Below, in pieces: positions 26,118-34,013 of a stretch of DNA of 64,000 bases. A program made the position numbers and the translations under genes. The notes beneath the pieces are model-generated. The model worked only from the letters and a program-made list of their open reading frames with translations, searched no databases and was not told where the DNA came from. Source of the stretch: Bog-793 sp963823945 (GTDB taxonomy: Bacteria; Actinomycetota; Acidimicrobiia; Acidimicrobiales; Bog-793); assembly GCA_963823945.1 (NCBI GenBank), contig CAWGNK010000002.1, positions 1 to 64,000 on the forward strand. The letters are read 5' to 3'. How positions within the stretch are numbered: position 1 is the stretch's first letter; the number at the start of each line of letters is the position of its first letter.

Positions 26118-26131
26118 CGAACATATGTTCG
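26118..26131 (-). promoter_or_regulatory. LexA (SOS) box of dnaE2
   Basis: CGAACATATGTTCG, a perfect match to the actinobacterial LexA operator CGAAC-N4-GTTCG; the palindrome extends to 16 bp (26117-26132). It lies 50 bases past the amidase stop and directly before dnaE2, giving that gene its own DNA-damage control. Confidence 0.92.
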
Positions 26132-26180
26132 ATTCGCCAGAGGCCCCCACCTGGCCCGCCGCGCCCGCCGGGCGATCCCC

Positions 26181-27758
26181 TCAGGCGAGCGTGCTCGTCG
26201 GCGAATAGCCCGGACGCAGCACCAGCCCGAGCGCGGCCTCGAGGCCGGCGGCGAGCGAGAACAGCACACCCTCGCTCCACGCCCGGCCGAGGAACGCCAG
26301 TCCGACCGGCAGTCCGTGCACCGCGCCGATCGGGACCGTGATCGACGGGTAGCCCGCCACCGCGGCGATGCTGTAGCCCGCCCCGAGGAAGCCGTCGCCG
26401 TTCACGTGGTCGATCATCCAGGCCGGGGACGTCGTCAGCACGGCGAGCGCGTCGGTGCCGCTCCCGTCGAGCGCATGGTCGATCCCCCGCACCGTCGAGC
26501 GCGCGAGCTCGCGCGCCCGGGCACCGCGATAGGCCTCGTCGTCCAGACCCCCGGTCGCGACGGCACGCGCGAGGAGCTCCTGGCCGAAAAACGCCAGCTC
26601 GGCGTCGGCGTGGGCCGAGTTGAACTCGATCACCTCGGCAAGCGACCGGGGTCCTCCGCGGCTCGCCGCGGCGCGGTCCGCGAGGTACGAGTCGAGCCCG
26701 GCGTGGAACTCGTGACAGAGCACGACGAGCTCGTCCTCGGACTCCACCACCTCCTCGGCACCCGGGACCTCGACCGCTTCGACGACCGTCGCGCCGGCGG
26801 CGCGCAGCGCCGCGACCGCACCGTCGAACAGGGCGTCGGCGGCCGCGTGGTAGCCGGAGAAGCGGAACCGCGCCCGCTCGTGACCGGCCGCGCGCGGGAC
26901 GCCGATCCGGCGGCCGGCGAGGCCGTCGGGCCGGCAGAACGGCCGGTAGTCGGCGGGAAGGCCCGCCGGCCGTCGGGCGCACGCCGGATCGGCGGGGTCG
27001 GCTCCGGTGAGCGCGCCAAGCAGCGTCGCGGTGTCCAGGACCGAGCGGGCCATCGGGCCCGCCGTGTCCTGACTGGCGGCGATCGGCACGACGCCCTCGC
27101 GGCTCACGAGTCCGACCGTCGGCTTCATGCCGACGAGCCCGGCCATGGCCGCGGGGCAAAGGATCGAGCCGTCGGTCTCGGTGCCGACGGCGAGCGGCGC
27201 CAGACCCGCGGCGACTGCGGCGCCCGACCCCGCCGACGAGCCGCCCGGGCTCCGGTCGAGCGCGAACGGGTTGCGCGTCTGGCCCCCGACGGCGCTCCAA
27301 CCGGACGAGGAGTGCGCCCCTCGGAAGTTCGCCCACTCCGAAAGGTTCGTCTTGCCCAGCACAACGGCACCGGCCGCGCGCAGCTGACGCACCGCGGAGG
27401 AGTCGGTCGTGGGCGGGTGGGAGACGAGGGCGAGCGAGCCCGCGGTCGAGGCGAGCCCGGCCGTGTCGAGGTTGTCCTTCACGAGGACCGGGATGCCGTG
27501 CAGTGGCCCGCGCACCGCTTCCGCGGCGCGTTCGGCGTCGCGGCGCCGCGCGACCTCGACCGCCGCCTCGTCGACGGCGAGGACGGCGTGCAACCGCGGC
27601 CCGGCGGTGTCAAGCGCGGCAATGCGTGCGAGGAGCGCCTCGGTCAGCTCGACGCTCGTCGTCTCGCCGGCCTTGAGCGCCTCGCCGAGCGCGGCCACGC
27701 CGGCGTAGGCGAGTTCGGCGGAAGGCGGATGCGGATCTGCGGTCGGTGCTGGGTCCAT
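26181..27758 (-). CDS. Amidase signature family protein
   Basis: A 525-residue amidase-signature hydrolase. The Ser-cisSer-Lys triad is visible: Lys in HGIPVLVKDNLDTAG, cis-Ser in the Gly/Ser-rich stretch DRSPGGSSAGSGAAVAAG, and nucleophile Ser in GTETDGSILCPAAM. A fourth hallmark, GMKPTVGLVSREGVVPIA, follows. It would hydrolyse an amide, such as an aliphatic or aryl amide; it is not the GatA subunit by context, as gatB and gatC are absent. ATG 27758 follows AAGGAAGG. It sits between imuB and dnaE2 on the same strand, 53 bases downstream of the imuB stop, so it is likely read from the SOS-controlled imuAB transcript. Confidence 0.88.
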   Translation of the reverse strand: MDPAPTADPHPPSAELAYAGVAALGEALKAGETTSVELTEALLARIAALDTAGPRLHAVLAVDEAAVEVARRRDAERAAEAVRGPLHGIPVLVKDNLDTAGLASTAGSLALVSHPPTTDSSAVRQLRAAGAVVLGKTNLSEWANFRGAHSSSGWSAVGGQTRNPFALDRSPGGSSAGSGAAVAAGLAPLAVGTETDGSILCPAAMAGLVGMKPTVGLVSREGVVPIAASQDTAGPMARSVLDTATLLGALTGADPADPACARRPAGLPADYRPFCRPDGLAGRRIGVPRAAGHERARFRFSGYHAAADALFDGAVAALRAAGATVVEAVEVPGAEEVVESEDELVVLCHEFHAGLDSYLADRAAASRGGPRSLAEVIEFNSAHADAELAFFGQELLARAVATGGLDDEAYRGARARELARSTVRGIDHALDGSGTDALAVLTTSPAWMIDHVNGDGFLGAGYSIAAVAGYPSITVPIGAVHGLPVGLAFLGRAWSEGVLFSLAAGLEAALGLVLRPGYSPTSTLA

Positions 27759-27811
27759 CGAGCCTTCCTTTCTCGCTGAGTGGATTCTCGCGGCTCGCCG
27801 TCGGGCGCGCG

Positions 27812-29425
27812 TCAGTCGTAGCTCCCCTCGACGACCCAGCGACCCCGGTCGAGGGCGAGCAGGTACGCCTCACCGCCCACCGTCACGACCTGGAGCCGGG
27901 CGCGCCGGCGGCGCACGGCCGTGTCCCACCACTGCTCGTCGACCGGCCACGGACCGGCCCAGGCGGCGACGTCCGACGCCGGCTGTCCGCCGACGGCGAC
28001 GCGGGCCGGCACCCCGCTCGGCGTGCCACGCCCGTCCACGCCGACATGGCGGCCGTCGCCGTCGAGCACCTCGGCCGGATACGGCTCCTGGGGCACCACG
28101 GTCGGGTTCGGGCAGGGCAGCTGCCCCGGCCACGGCTGCGCGGCGTCGGCGGGGCCGGCCGGCAGAGGATCCCCGAACGGGAAGAGGCGGACCCGTTCGG
28201 CCGGTCCCCGGCCACCGACGAGGAGGGGCCGGACGACCGCCTCGGGCCCGAGCAGTCCCTGGACCCGGGCGAACACCCGGGCGATCCGGTCGTCGTCGGT
28301 ACGCGGACGCCCCCACAACTCGAGCTGGCGACCGGTGTCGGGGACGACCTCGGCCGGCACGAGCCGGACGCGCGCGATCCCGATCCCCTCGGTCGTCCCG
28401 TCCGGGGCGTCGCGCGGGCCCGCACCCGTGAGCCACGCTTCGAGCTGCCAACGGAGCCGCTCGGCGACGAGGGCCGGAGTCCAGGCCCCGTCGTACGCCC
28501 AACGGCGCGCGAGCCGGTCCCCCGTCGACATCTCGACCTCGATCCCCAGAAGACTGCAGGCGAGCGCCTCGCCGGCGAGCCGGGCGCAGAGCTTCTCGGC
28601 GAGACCCTTGGCGAGGAACGCCGCCGTGTCGACGTCGCTGGCGGGTGGCTCGAGGAGCGTCTCGACGGCGAGATCGCGCGGACGCGGGCGTACCGCGAGG
28701 GAACGCCCGTCGAGTCCCCGGACGAGCCGGTGGAGTCGCGCGCCGTCCGGGCCGAAACGGGCGAGGACGTCGGCCTCGTCGAGTGCGGCGAAGCCGCCGA
28801 GGGTCGTGACCCCGAGACGCCGCAGCAGATCGGCGAGCTCCCCGCTCCCGATGCGCTCGATGCCGAACGGCGCGAGGAACGCCCGGGCCCCATCCCGGGG
28901 GACGATGCAGCCTCGTTGCGCGGCCATCGTCGCCGTGAACGGTCCGTCGGCGATCCCGATCCGCCACCAATCACCGGTGAGGGCCGCCCGTTCGACGGCG
29001 GGTGGCGACACCCCGGCGAGCCCGAGGCGTCCGCCGAGCGCCGCGACCGCCCCCGCCACCTCGGCGGCGAAGGACTCCTCGCCTCCGAAGTACCGGGCCG
29101 GCCCGCGGGTCGCGAGCGCGGCCCAGCCCGGACGCCGGACGGCGACGAGCGCCCCAAAGCCCTCCAGCGCGACGACGACCGGCTCGAAGGCCCGGGCCTC
29201 GGCCCCGGGGTCGCGGGAGACGATCGTGAGCTCCGCACAGCACGACTCCGCCTGGCGCCGGCGCTGGGGAGGGTGGACACCCGCCCGTCGGGCAGCCGCC
29301 GAGGCAGCGACCACCTTGCCGTTGGCGACAACGGCGACCGCCTCTTCGGGGCGGTGCCCGGCGGCGCTCACCGGCCAGTCGGGGCACCACAGGACGAGCG
29401 TCCGCGCGGGGATGGGGTCTCTCAA
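27812..29425 (-). CDS. imuB: ImuB, Y-family polymerase-like mutasome hub
   Basis: A 537-residue Y-family-like protein. The N-terminus RTLVLWCPDWPVSAAG replaces the active-site Asp motif of true Y-family polymerases, so it is non-catalytic as expected for ImuB. The body shows palm-like VAVVANGKVVAASAAARRAG, finger and little-finger segments, and a helix-hairpin-helix region LADLLRRLGVTTLGGFAALD. A beta-clamp motif QLELWG (in GRQLELWGRPR, about residue 367) is present, the site through which mycobacterial ImuB binds the sliding clamp. The C-terminal part binds ImuA' and DnaE2 in mycobacteria. ATG 29425 overlaps the imuA stop (ATGA), so the pair is coupled. Confidence 0.92.
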   Translation of the reverse strand: MRDPIPARTLVLWCPDWPVSAAGHRPEEAVAVVANGKVVAASAAARRAGVHPPQRRRQAESCCAELTIVSRDPGAEARAFEPVVVALEGFGALVAVRRPGWAALATRGPARYFGGEESFAAEVAGAVAALGGRLGLAGVSPPAVERAALTGDWWRIGIADGPFTATMAAQRGCIVPRDGARAFLAPFGIERIGSGELADLLRRLGVTTLGGFAALDEADVLARFGPDGARLHRLVRGLDGRSLAVRPRPRDLAVETLLEPPASDVDTAAFLAKGLAEKLCARLAGEALACSLLGIEVEMSTGDRLARRWAYDGAWTPALVAERLRWQLEAWLTGAGPRDAPDGTTEGIGIARVRLVPAEVVPDTGRQLELWGRPRTDDDRIARVFARVQGLLGPEAVVRPLLVGGRGPAERVRLFPFGDPLPAGPADAAQPWPGQLPCPNPTVVPQEPYPAEVLDGDGRHVGVDGRGTPSGVPARVAVGGQPASDVAAWAGPWPVDEQWWDTAVRRRRARLQVVTVGGEAYLLALDRGRWVVEGSYD

Positions 29426-30201
29426 CGCGCACCTGCCGCACCCGCCGCCCGCGTGGCGACCGGGAGCACCGACGGGGCGTCCCCGGGCTGCGGCGGGAGC
29501 CAGAGACTGGCCTGCACCTCACGCGGAGTGGCGGCATGCCGGGTCGCGATGAGATCGACCCGGTGGGAGCGGATCCGGCCGCTGCCGGATCCCAGCCCGG
29601 CGAACTCGCCCCCCACCACCGAGAGCAGGACGTCGGCCCCGCCCGACCAGGGCCGACCGACCAGGGCCGCCGCCTGCGAGCCGGCCAGCGTGATGAGCAC
29701 CGCCCGGCGCTCCCGCGCCCGGCCGCTCAGCCGTCGTAGGTCGGCCGGGGCGAGCTCGGACCCGCCGGCGAGCACGATGTCGCACCCGTCGAGCAGCGCC
29801 GCGACCACGGTCGAGAAGCGCCTCGCCGGTCGGGGCACGAGGACGAGACGGTCGAGGGCGACGCCAAGTTCGTCCGCGGCGACGAGCCCGAGGTCCTCCA
29901 GCCCGACTACCCCGCACCACGCCCCCACCGAGCTCGCCGCGGCGAGGAGGGCGAGCGCGACGGCCGTCGTCCCGCGAGCACCCTGCGCCGCGACGGCGAG
30001 GGTGCTCCCCCGCCGCAGGCCGGGCGTGCCGAGCAGCTCGGCGAATCCCGGGGCGACCGGCAAGAGCTCGTCACGCGCCAGGACGAGCGGCCGGACCCGC
30101 TGCGCGAGCAGACCGGGGACCACCGGACGGGCCCGCTGACCAGGACCCGGGCTCCCGGAACCGGATTCGCCCGCCAGGACGGCGGGAAGTGCCACGGTCA
30201 T
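29422..30201 (-). CDS. imuA: ImuA, RecA-like mutasome accessory protein
   Basis: A 259-residue RecA-fold protein of the actinobacterial ImuA' type. It has VRPLVLARDELLPVAPGFAE, GLRRGSTLAVAAQGARGTTA (degenerate Walker A), AWCGVVGLEDLGLVAADELG, LDRLVLVPRPARRF, and GCDIVLAGGSELAPADLRRL, and ends in a Pro/Ala-rich tail. The phosphate loop is weak, as in other ImuA' proteins, which act as partners rather than recombinases. ATG 30201 lies 13 bases after a perfect LexA box; it is the first gene of the imuA-imuB-amidase unit. Confidence 0.9.
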   Translation of the reverse strand: MTVALPAVLAGESGSGSPGPGQRARPVVPGLLAQRVRPLVLARDELLPVAPGFAELLGTPGLRRGSTLAVAAQGARGTTAVALALLAAASSVGAWCGVVGLEDLGLVAADELGVALDRLVLVPRPARRFSTVVAALLDGCDIVLAGGSELAPADLRRLSGRARERRAVLITLAGSQAAALVGRPWSGGADVLLSVVGGEFAGLGSGSGRIRSHRVDLIATRHAATPREVQASLWLPPQPGDAPSVLPVATRAAGAAGAR

Positions 30202-30214
30202 CCCCGAACGATAG

Positions 30215-30228
30215 CGAACATATGTTCG
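30215..30228 (-). promoter_or_regulatory. LexA (SOS) box of imuAB
   Basis: CGAACATATGTTCG, identical to the box before dnaE2, ending 13 bases before the imuA ATG. It also lies 100 bases upstream of the small ORF at 30328 on the other strand, so it could affect both directions. Confidence 0.93.
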
Positions 30229-30327
30229 TCATCCAAGTGCCGGGTGACGTGGGCGTTGACAAAACGGCCGCCCTGGGGACCAGCTAGACCCCCAGGTAGA
30301 TGCCCTGATCACCCTGCGGAGGAGCTG

Positions 30328-30561
30328 ATGAACTGCGACGACGGATGCGCCCCGGTCGGGTGGGTCCCGGTGTCTGAGGTGCTCGCCCGCGGACGGGGAA
30401 CGGCCGCAGTGGGCAATCGCGGCGCATCACGGCGCTCGGTGCACGAGTGGCCCGTCGGGACGCGGTCAGGGTCGTCATCCACCGAAGCCCTGGCCTCAAC
30501 CTCCCGCGATCGCGCCGAGCACGATGAGCGGCTCGGCTCCCGTTACCACCCGATCGGGTAG
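30328..30561 (+). CDS. Small ORF with strong ribosome site, uncertain
   Basis: A 77-codon frame whose ATG is preceded by GGAGGAG at four bases. It starts MNCDDGCAPVGWVPVSEVLA and turns into Arg/Ser/Gly-rich sequence. A TTGACA element is at 30256, without a clear -10. The 3' third overlaps the end of the antisense MoaD-like gene, which argues against it. No family recognised; kept because of the ribosome site and the divergent LexA box. Confidence 0.3.
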   Translation: MNCDDGCAPVGWVPVSEVLARGRGTAAVGNRGASRRSVHEWPVGTRSGSSSTEALASTSRDRAEHDERLGSRYHPIG

Positions 30562-30792
30562 TGGCTGGTCGACCGGTCTGTGGGACAGGTCCTCCTCACA
30601 GGCGAAGAAGCGGACGAAGGCACGCCGCTTCTTGGTCTCGCTGTCGCGGATCGTGCCGCGGAGAACCGGGTAGCGAGCCTCGACGACGTCGAGCACCGAT
30701 TCGATCGTGACCGGGGCCGCGACATCAACTTCGATCTCCGTTCGGGTGGCCGCAAGCGTGCGAAGCGGCTGCGGCAACACGACGCGGATCAC
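30496..30792 (-). CDS. MoaD/ThiS-like ubiquitin-fold protein with GG terminus
   Basis: A 98-residue beta-grasp protein. It starts VIRVVLPQPLRTLAATRTEIEV, has a helix TIESVLDVVEARYP, a strand-loop ETKKRRAFVRFFACEEDLS, and ends PLIVLGAIAGG. The C-terminal Gly-Gly is the tail that is adenylated in MoaD, ThiS and ubiquitin-like SAMP proteins. GTG 30792 overlaps the stop of the propeller gene as GTGA, so the two are translated together. No moaE, moeB or thiG-type partner is nearby, so it may be a sulfur carrier or a small protein modifier rather than a molybdopterin synthase subunit. Confidence 0.8.
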   Translation of the reverse strand: MIRVVLPQPLRTLAATRTEIEVDVAAPVTIESVLDVVEARYPVLRGTIRDSETKKRRAFVRFFACEEDLSHRPVDQPLPDRVVTGAEPLIVLGAIAGG

Positions 30793-31904
30793 GGCAAGGT
30801 CTGGACTTCGACAGAGAGCACGCGCGGCAGATCGTGCACGATCGCCGACCAGTGATCTCCCTCGTCGGAGGAGGCATAGACCTGACCGCCGGTCGTGCCG
30901 AAGTAGATGCCGCACGGATCGAGGTCGTCGATGGCCATGGCATCGCGCAGCACATTGACGTAGCAGTCGCGCTCCGGCAGACCCGCACCGAGTTCCTCCC
31001 ATTCGTTACCACCGACACGGCTGCGGTAGACGGCCAGCCGGCCGTTCGGCGGGTAGTGGAGCGCGTCGCTTGTGATCGGCACGACGTAGAGGGTCTCCGG
31101 CGCGTGCGCATGGGTGTCGACGACGAACCCGAAGTCGGTCGGCAGGTTGCCGCTGATCTCATGCCAGGTCTCCGCGCCGTCGTCGCTCCGCATCACGTCC
31201 CAGTGTTTCTGCATGAACAGCACGTTGGGGCGCTCGGCATGGAGCGCGATCCGGTGCACGCAGTGTCCGACGAACGCGTCCGGATCGGGGATGTAGTCGG
31301 ACTGCAGGCCGGCGTTGGCCGGACTCCACGTCGCGCCGGCGTCGTCAGTCTTGAACACGCCGGCCGCGGAAATCGCGACCCACATGCGCTCGTCGCTCGT
31401 CGGATCGAGCACGATCGTGTGCAGGCACATCCCCCCGGCGCCCGGCTGCCACTGTCGCCCGGTTTCGTTCTCCCGGAGCCCGGCGATCTCGCTCCAGGTC
31501 GAACCCCCGTCGGTCGTCTTGAACAGTCCGGCGTCCTCGACGCCTGCGAAGACGGTGTCGGGGTCGGACAGCGAGGGCTCGAAGTGCCAGACCCGGGCGA
31601 ACTCCCAGGGATGAGGCGTCCCGTCGTACCACTGGTGGGTGCCCGGCGTGGACGCGTAACCGAATTCGTTGCCGACTGCCTCCCAGGTCTTGCCACCGTC
31701 TTCGCTGCGTTGGACGACCTGGCCGAACCACCCCGAACTCTGGGAGGCGAAGATCCGATCGGGCGCGACCGGCGAGCCGACCATGTGGTAGATCTCCCAG
31801 CCCGCGAAGTGTGGCCCCTCGACCGTCCAGGCCTTCCGCAGGCCGTCGCTCGTCAGGATGAACCCACCCTTGGCGGTCCCTACAAGCACGCGGATTCGAC
31901 TCAT
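30789..31904 (-). CDS. Asp-box (BNR/sialidase-like) beta-propeller protein
   Basis: A 371-residue cytosolic beta-propeller without signal peptide. It begins MSRIRVLVGTAKGGFILTSD and carries five Asp-box motifs: RSEDGGKTWEAV, KTTDGGSTWSEIAG, KTDDAGATWSPANA, RSDDGAETWHEISG and ASSDEGDHWSAIV, separated by about 50-80 residues. Such proteins are annotated as exo-alpha-sialidase or glycosyl hydrolase, but no sialidase catalytic set (Arg triad, Tyr/Glu) is clear, so enzyme activity is doubtful. It is coupled to the MoaD-like gene by a 4-bp overlap. ATG 31904 has GGGGGAA upstream. Confidence 0.82.
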   Translation of the reverse strand: MSRIRVLVGTAKGGFILTSDGLRKAWTVEGPHFAGWEIYHMVGSPVAPDRIFASQSSGWFGQVVQRSEDGGKTWEAVGNEFGYASTPGTHQWYDGTPHPWEFARVWHFEPSLSDPDTVFAGVEDAGLFKTTDGGSTWSEIAGLRENETGRQWQPGAGGMCLHTIVLDPTSDERMWVAISAAGVFKTDDAGATWSPANAGLQSDYIPDPDAFVGHCVHRIALHAERPNVLFMQKHWDVMRSDDGAETWHEISGNLPTDFGFVVDTHAHAPETLYVVPITSDALHYPPNGRLAVYRSRVGGNEWEELGAGLPERDCYVNVLRDAMAIDDLDPCGIYFGTTGGQVYASSDEGDHWSAIVHDLPRVLSVEVQTLP

Positions 31905-32355
31905 TGGATTCCCCCCGTCACGACCGGGCCTTCCCGAGGCTGGCACTGCCTTGCCGGGCGCTTCGCGCCGTGCCGGAGTAGTCCGCCCATGACGAGGGCA
32001 CGACGACGGGATGCCTGGCGATTTGGGACATACGAGGCTTGCGCTGTTGTTCCGGTGGCGTTTGCGAGCGTCTCCTCGGGCGACCCGGGTTGGTCTGAGA
32101 GGAGGTTAGAGGCAAGGACCACAGAATCGTGTCGTCAGGGCGCACGTCGGCGAGTGCGGGCGGGGTGTGGCTGGCGAGGAGTCAGCTCGAAGAGCGGACG
32201 GCCATGAGGCGGCCTCGCCGTCGGCGAAGGGCCCCGTACGCGAAGTGGCGCCGGGGGGAGCTCCCAGACCCCATCGGGAACCTGGCCATCGACCGGAAGA
32301 TGACCGGCGGGAGCTCGAAGGGGCGACCGCGGGCCCGGGCGGATAGCGTGCCGCC
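31905..32355. other. Gene-free stretch
   Basis: About 450 bases between the divergent propeller and LysE genes. Open frames here are short, Arg-rich and lack ribosome sites. No hairpin or promoter stands out. Confidence 0.4.
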
Positions 32356-32994
32356 ATGGTGCCGACCGGCCATCTGCTCGCCTTCGTCGCGACGGCCTGC
32401 GTGCTCATCGTCGTGCCGGGTCCGAGCGTCGCCTTTGTCATCGGCCGGGCCCTGACGCTCGGGCGGCGCGCCGGCCTCGCCACCGTCGCCGGCAATGCGG
32501 CCGGCGTGTACCTGCAGGTGGTCGCGCTCGCCTTTGGCATCGGGACGATCGTCGAGGATTCGGTCCTCGTCTTCACGGTCATCAAGCTCGTCGGCGCGGC
32601 CTACCTCGTCTTCCTCGGCGTCCAGACCGTCCGCCACCGGCGGCGGCTCGCGCAGGTCCTCACGACGACCTGCGAGCCGAAGACCACCCGTCGACTCTGG
32701 CGGGACGCCCTCGTCGTCGGCGTCGCCAACCCGAAGACCATCGTCTTTTTCGCCGCCGTCCTGCCGGAATTCGTGAACCGCTCCGCCGGCCAAGTCCCGT
32801 TCCAGCTGCTCGTGCTGGGGGCGATATTCGTCGCGATGGCGCTTGTCTCGGACTCGGTCTGGGCGGTCGCCGCCGGAGGGGTGCGGGCGTGGCTCACACG
32901 CCGGCCGCGGCGCCTCGAGCTCGTCGGCGGGTTGAGCGGACTCGCGATCATCGGTATCGGCGTCCGGCTGGCGCTCGCCGGCCGCAAGGACTGA
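32356..32994 (+). CDS. LysE/RhtB family amino-acid exporter
   Basis: A 212-residue membrane protein with six predicted helices. The family motif VLIVVPGPSVAFVIGRALTLGRRAGLAT is at the N-terminus (P-G-P in helix one and the G-R-x-x-G loop), and the mid-protein motif LVVGVANPKTIVFFAAVLPEFV (N-P-K) is conserved. LysE/RhtB proteins export lysine, threonine, homoserine or related metabolites; the substrate cannot be told. ATG 32356 has no strong ribosome site. It lies 69 bases before the tandem GNAT gene. Confidence 0.9.
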   Translation: MVPTGHLLAFVATACVLIVVPGPSVAFVIGRALTLGRRAGLATVAGNAAGVYLQVVALAFGIGTIVEDSVLVFTVIKLVGAAYLVFLGVQTVRHRRRLAQVLTTTCEPKTTRRLWRDALVVGVANPKTIVFFAAVLPEFVNRSAGQVPFQLLVLGAIFVAMALVSDSVWAVAAGGVRAWLTRRPRRLELVGGLSGLAIIGIGVRLALAGRKD

Positions 32995-33063
32995 ACGGGC
33001 GCGGAGCCGCACCGCCGGGGGCGACGTGGCTCCGTCGCCGCGGCGGCCGGGAGGAAGGGCACG

Positions 33064-33957
33064 ATGACGGGGGTCGAGGCTCGGGTGCGGCCGATGGAGG
33101 CGTCGGATCTCGCCGCGGTCGCGCGGCTCACCGATGCCGCGTTCGCCCGCATCATCGGCGAGCTGACGGGCCGCGAGCCCGCCGCCCCGCTGATGCCGCC
33201 GCTGCTGCACTCGACCCGGCTCGCCACCGACCCGGCCGGTTGTCTCGTCGCCTGCGACACCGAGGGCGAGATCACCGGGGCCATCTACTCCATCGCCCGC
33301 GGCACGCTGGGTTGGTTCGGCCCGCTCGCGGTGTCACCGGCCGTCCAGGGCCGGGGGGTGGGCCAGACGCTGATCGCGGCCTGCCTCGAGGGACTGCGGG
33401 TCCGCGGTGTGCGCCTCATCGGCCTCGAGACGTTCGCCGAGAGCCCCTTCCATGTCCACCTGTACGCCAAGTTCGGGTTCCGCCCGTCCTGGACCGGCGT
33501 CGGGTTCCGGAAGACCGTCGCGCCGGTGCCCCCACCCAGCGGGGTCCGGGAGGACACGACGGTTCCGGACCTCGGCTTCGTCTACGAGGGCCTCGACGTG
33601 GGCGCCGAGGTCGCCGTGGCCGCGGGCCACGCGGTCGGCACCACCTTCACGACTGACGGTGGAGTGGCCATCTGTCACTTCGCGCCGACGTTCGAGGGCG
33701 CAGGAACGGGGTTCCTCCCCTTCGTCGCCGCCGCCTCGCAGCCCGCCTTCCGGCGCCTGCTCGACGCCGCCGAGGGCGCCTGCGCCGACCGCGGGCTCAC
33801 CGCCCTCTCCGTCCACGTGCCCGGTTCGAGCTGGCAGACGATCGACGAGCTTGTCTCCCGCGGCTACCGGTCGGGTCGGGTCGGCGTCCGCATGAAGCTC
33901 GGCGAGAACCCGAACTACGACGGCGGCGACTTCTTCTACGCCGACAACTGGCTCTGA
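33064..33957 (+). CDS. Tandem GNAT acetyltransferase
   Basis: A 297-residue protein with two GNAT-like halves. The first is intact: VRPMEASDLAAVARLTDAAF, GPLAVSPAVQGRGVGQTLIAA (acetyl-CoA loop), HLYAKFGFRPSWT. The second (about residues 165-297) has a degenerate fold: EVAVAAGHAVGTTFTTDGG, a FLPFVAAASQPAFRRLLDAA loop without the Gly-rich motif, and ends SRGYRSGRVGVRMKLG and YADNWL. Only the first half is likely to bind acetyl-CoA. GGAGGAAGGG precedes the ATG. Confidence 0.83.
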   Translation: MTGVEARVRPMEASDLAAVARLTDAAFARIIGELTGREPAAPLMPPLLHSTRLATDPAGCLVACDTEGEITGAIYSIARGTLGWFGPLAVSPAVQGRGVGQTLIAACLEGLRVRGVRLIGLETFAESPFHVHLYAKFGFRPSWTGVGFRKTVAPVPPPSGVREDTTVPDLGFVYEGLDVGAEVAVAAGHAVGTTFTTDGGVAICHFAPTFEGAGTGFLPFVAAASQPAFRRLLDAAEGACADRGLTALSVHVPGSSWQTIDELVSRGYRSGRVGVRMKLGENPNYDGGDFFYADNWL

Positions 33958-34013
33958 GGTTCCGGCCCGGCCGGCCACCGGGCGGCGCGCGACGGCCCCC
34001 GGGCGGCGACGGC

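Noticed and set aside
27746..30139. A 797-codon plus-strand open frame over imuB and imuA
   Set aside because: Shadow of the coupled imuAB genes; low-complexity composition and no ribosome site.
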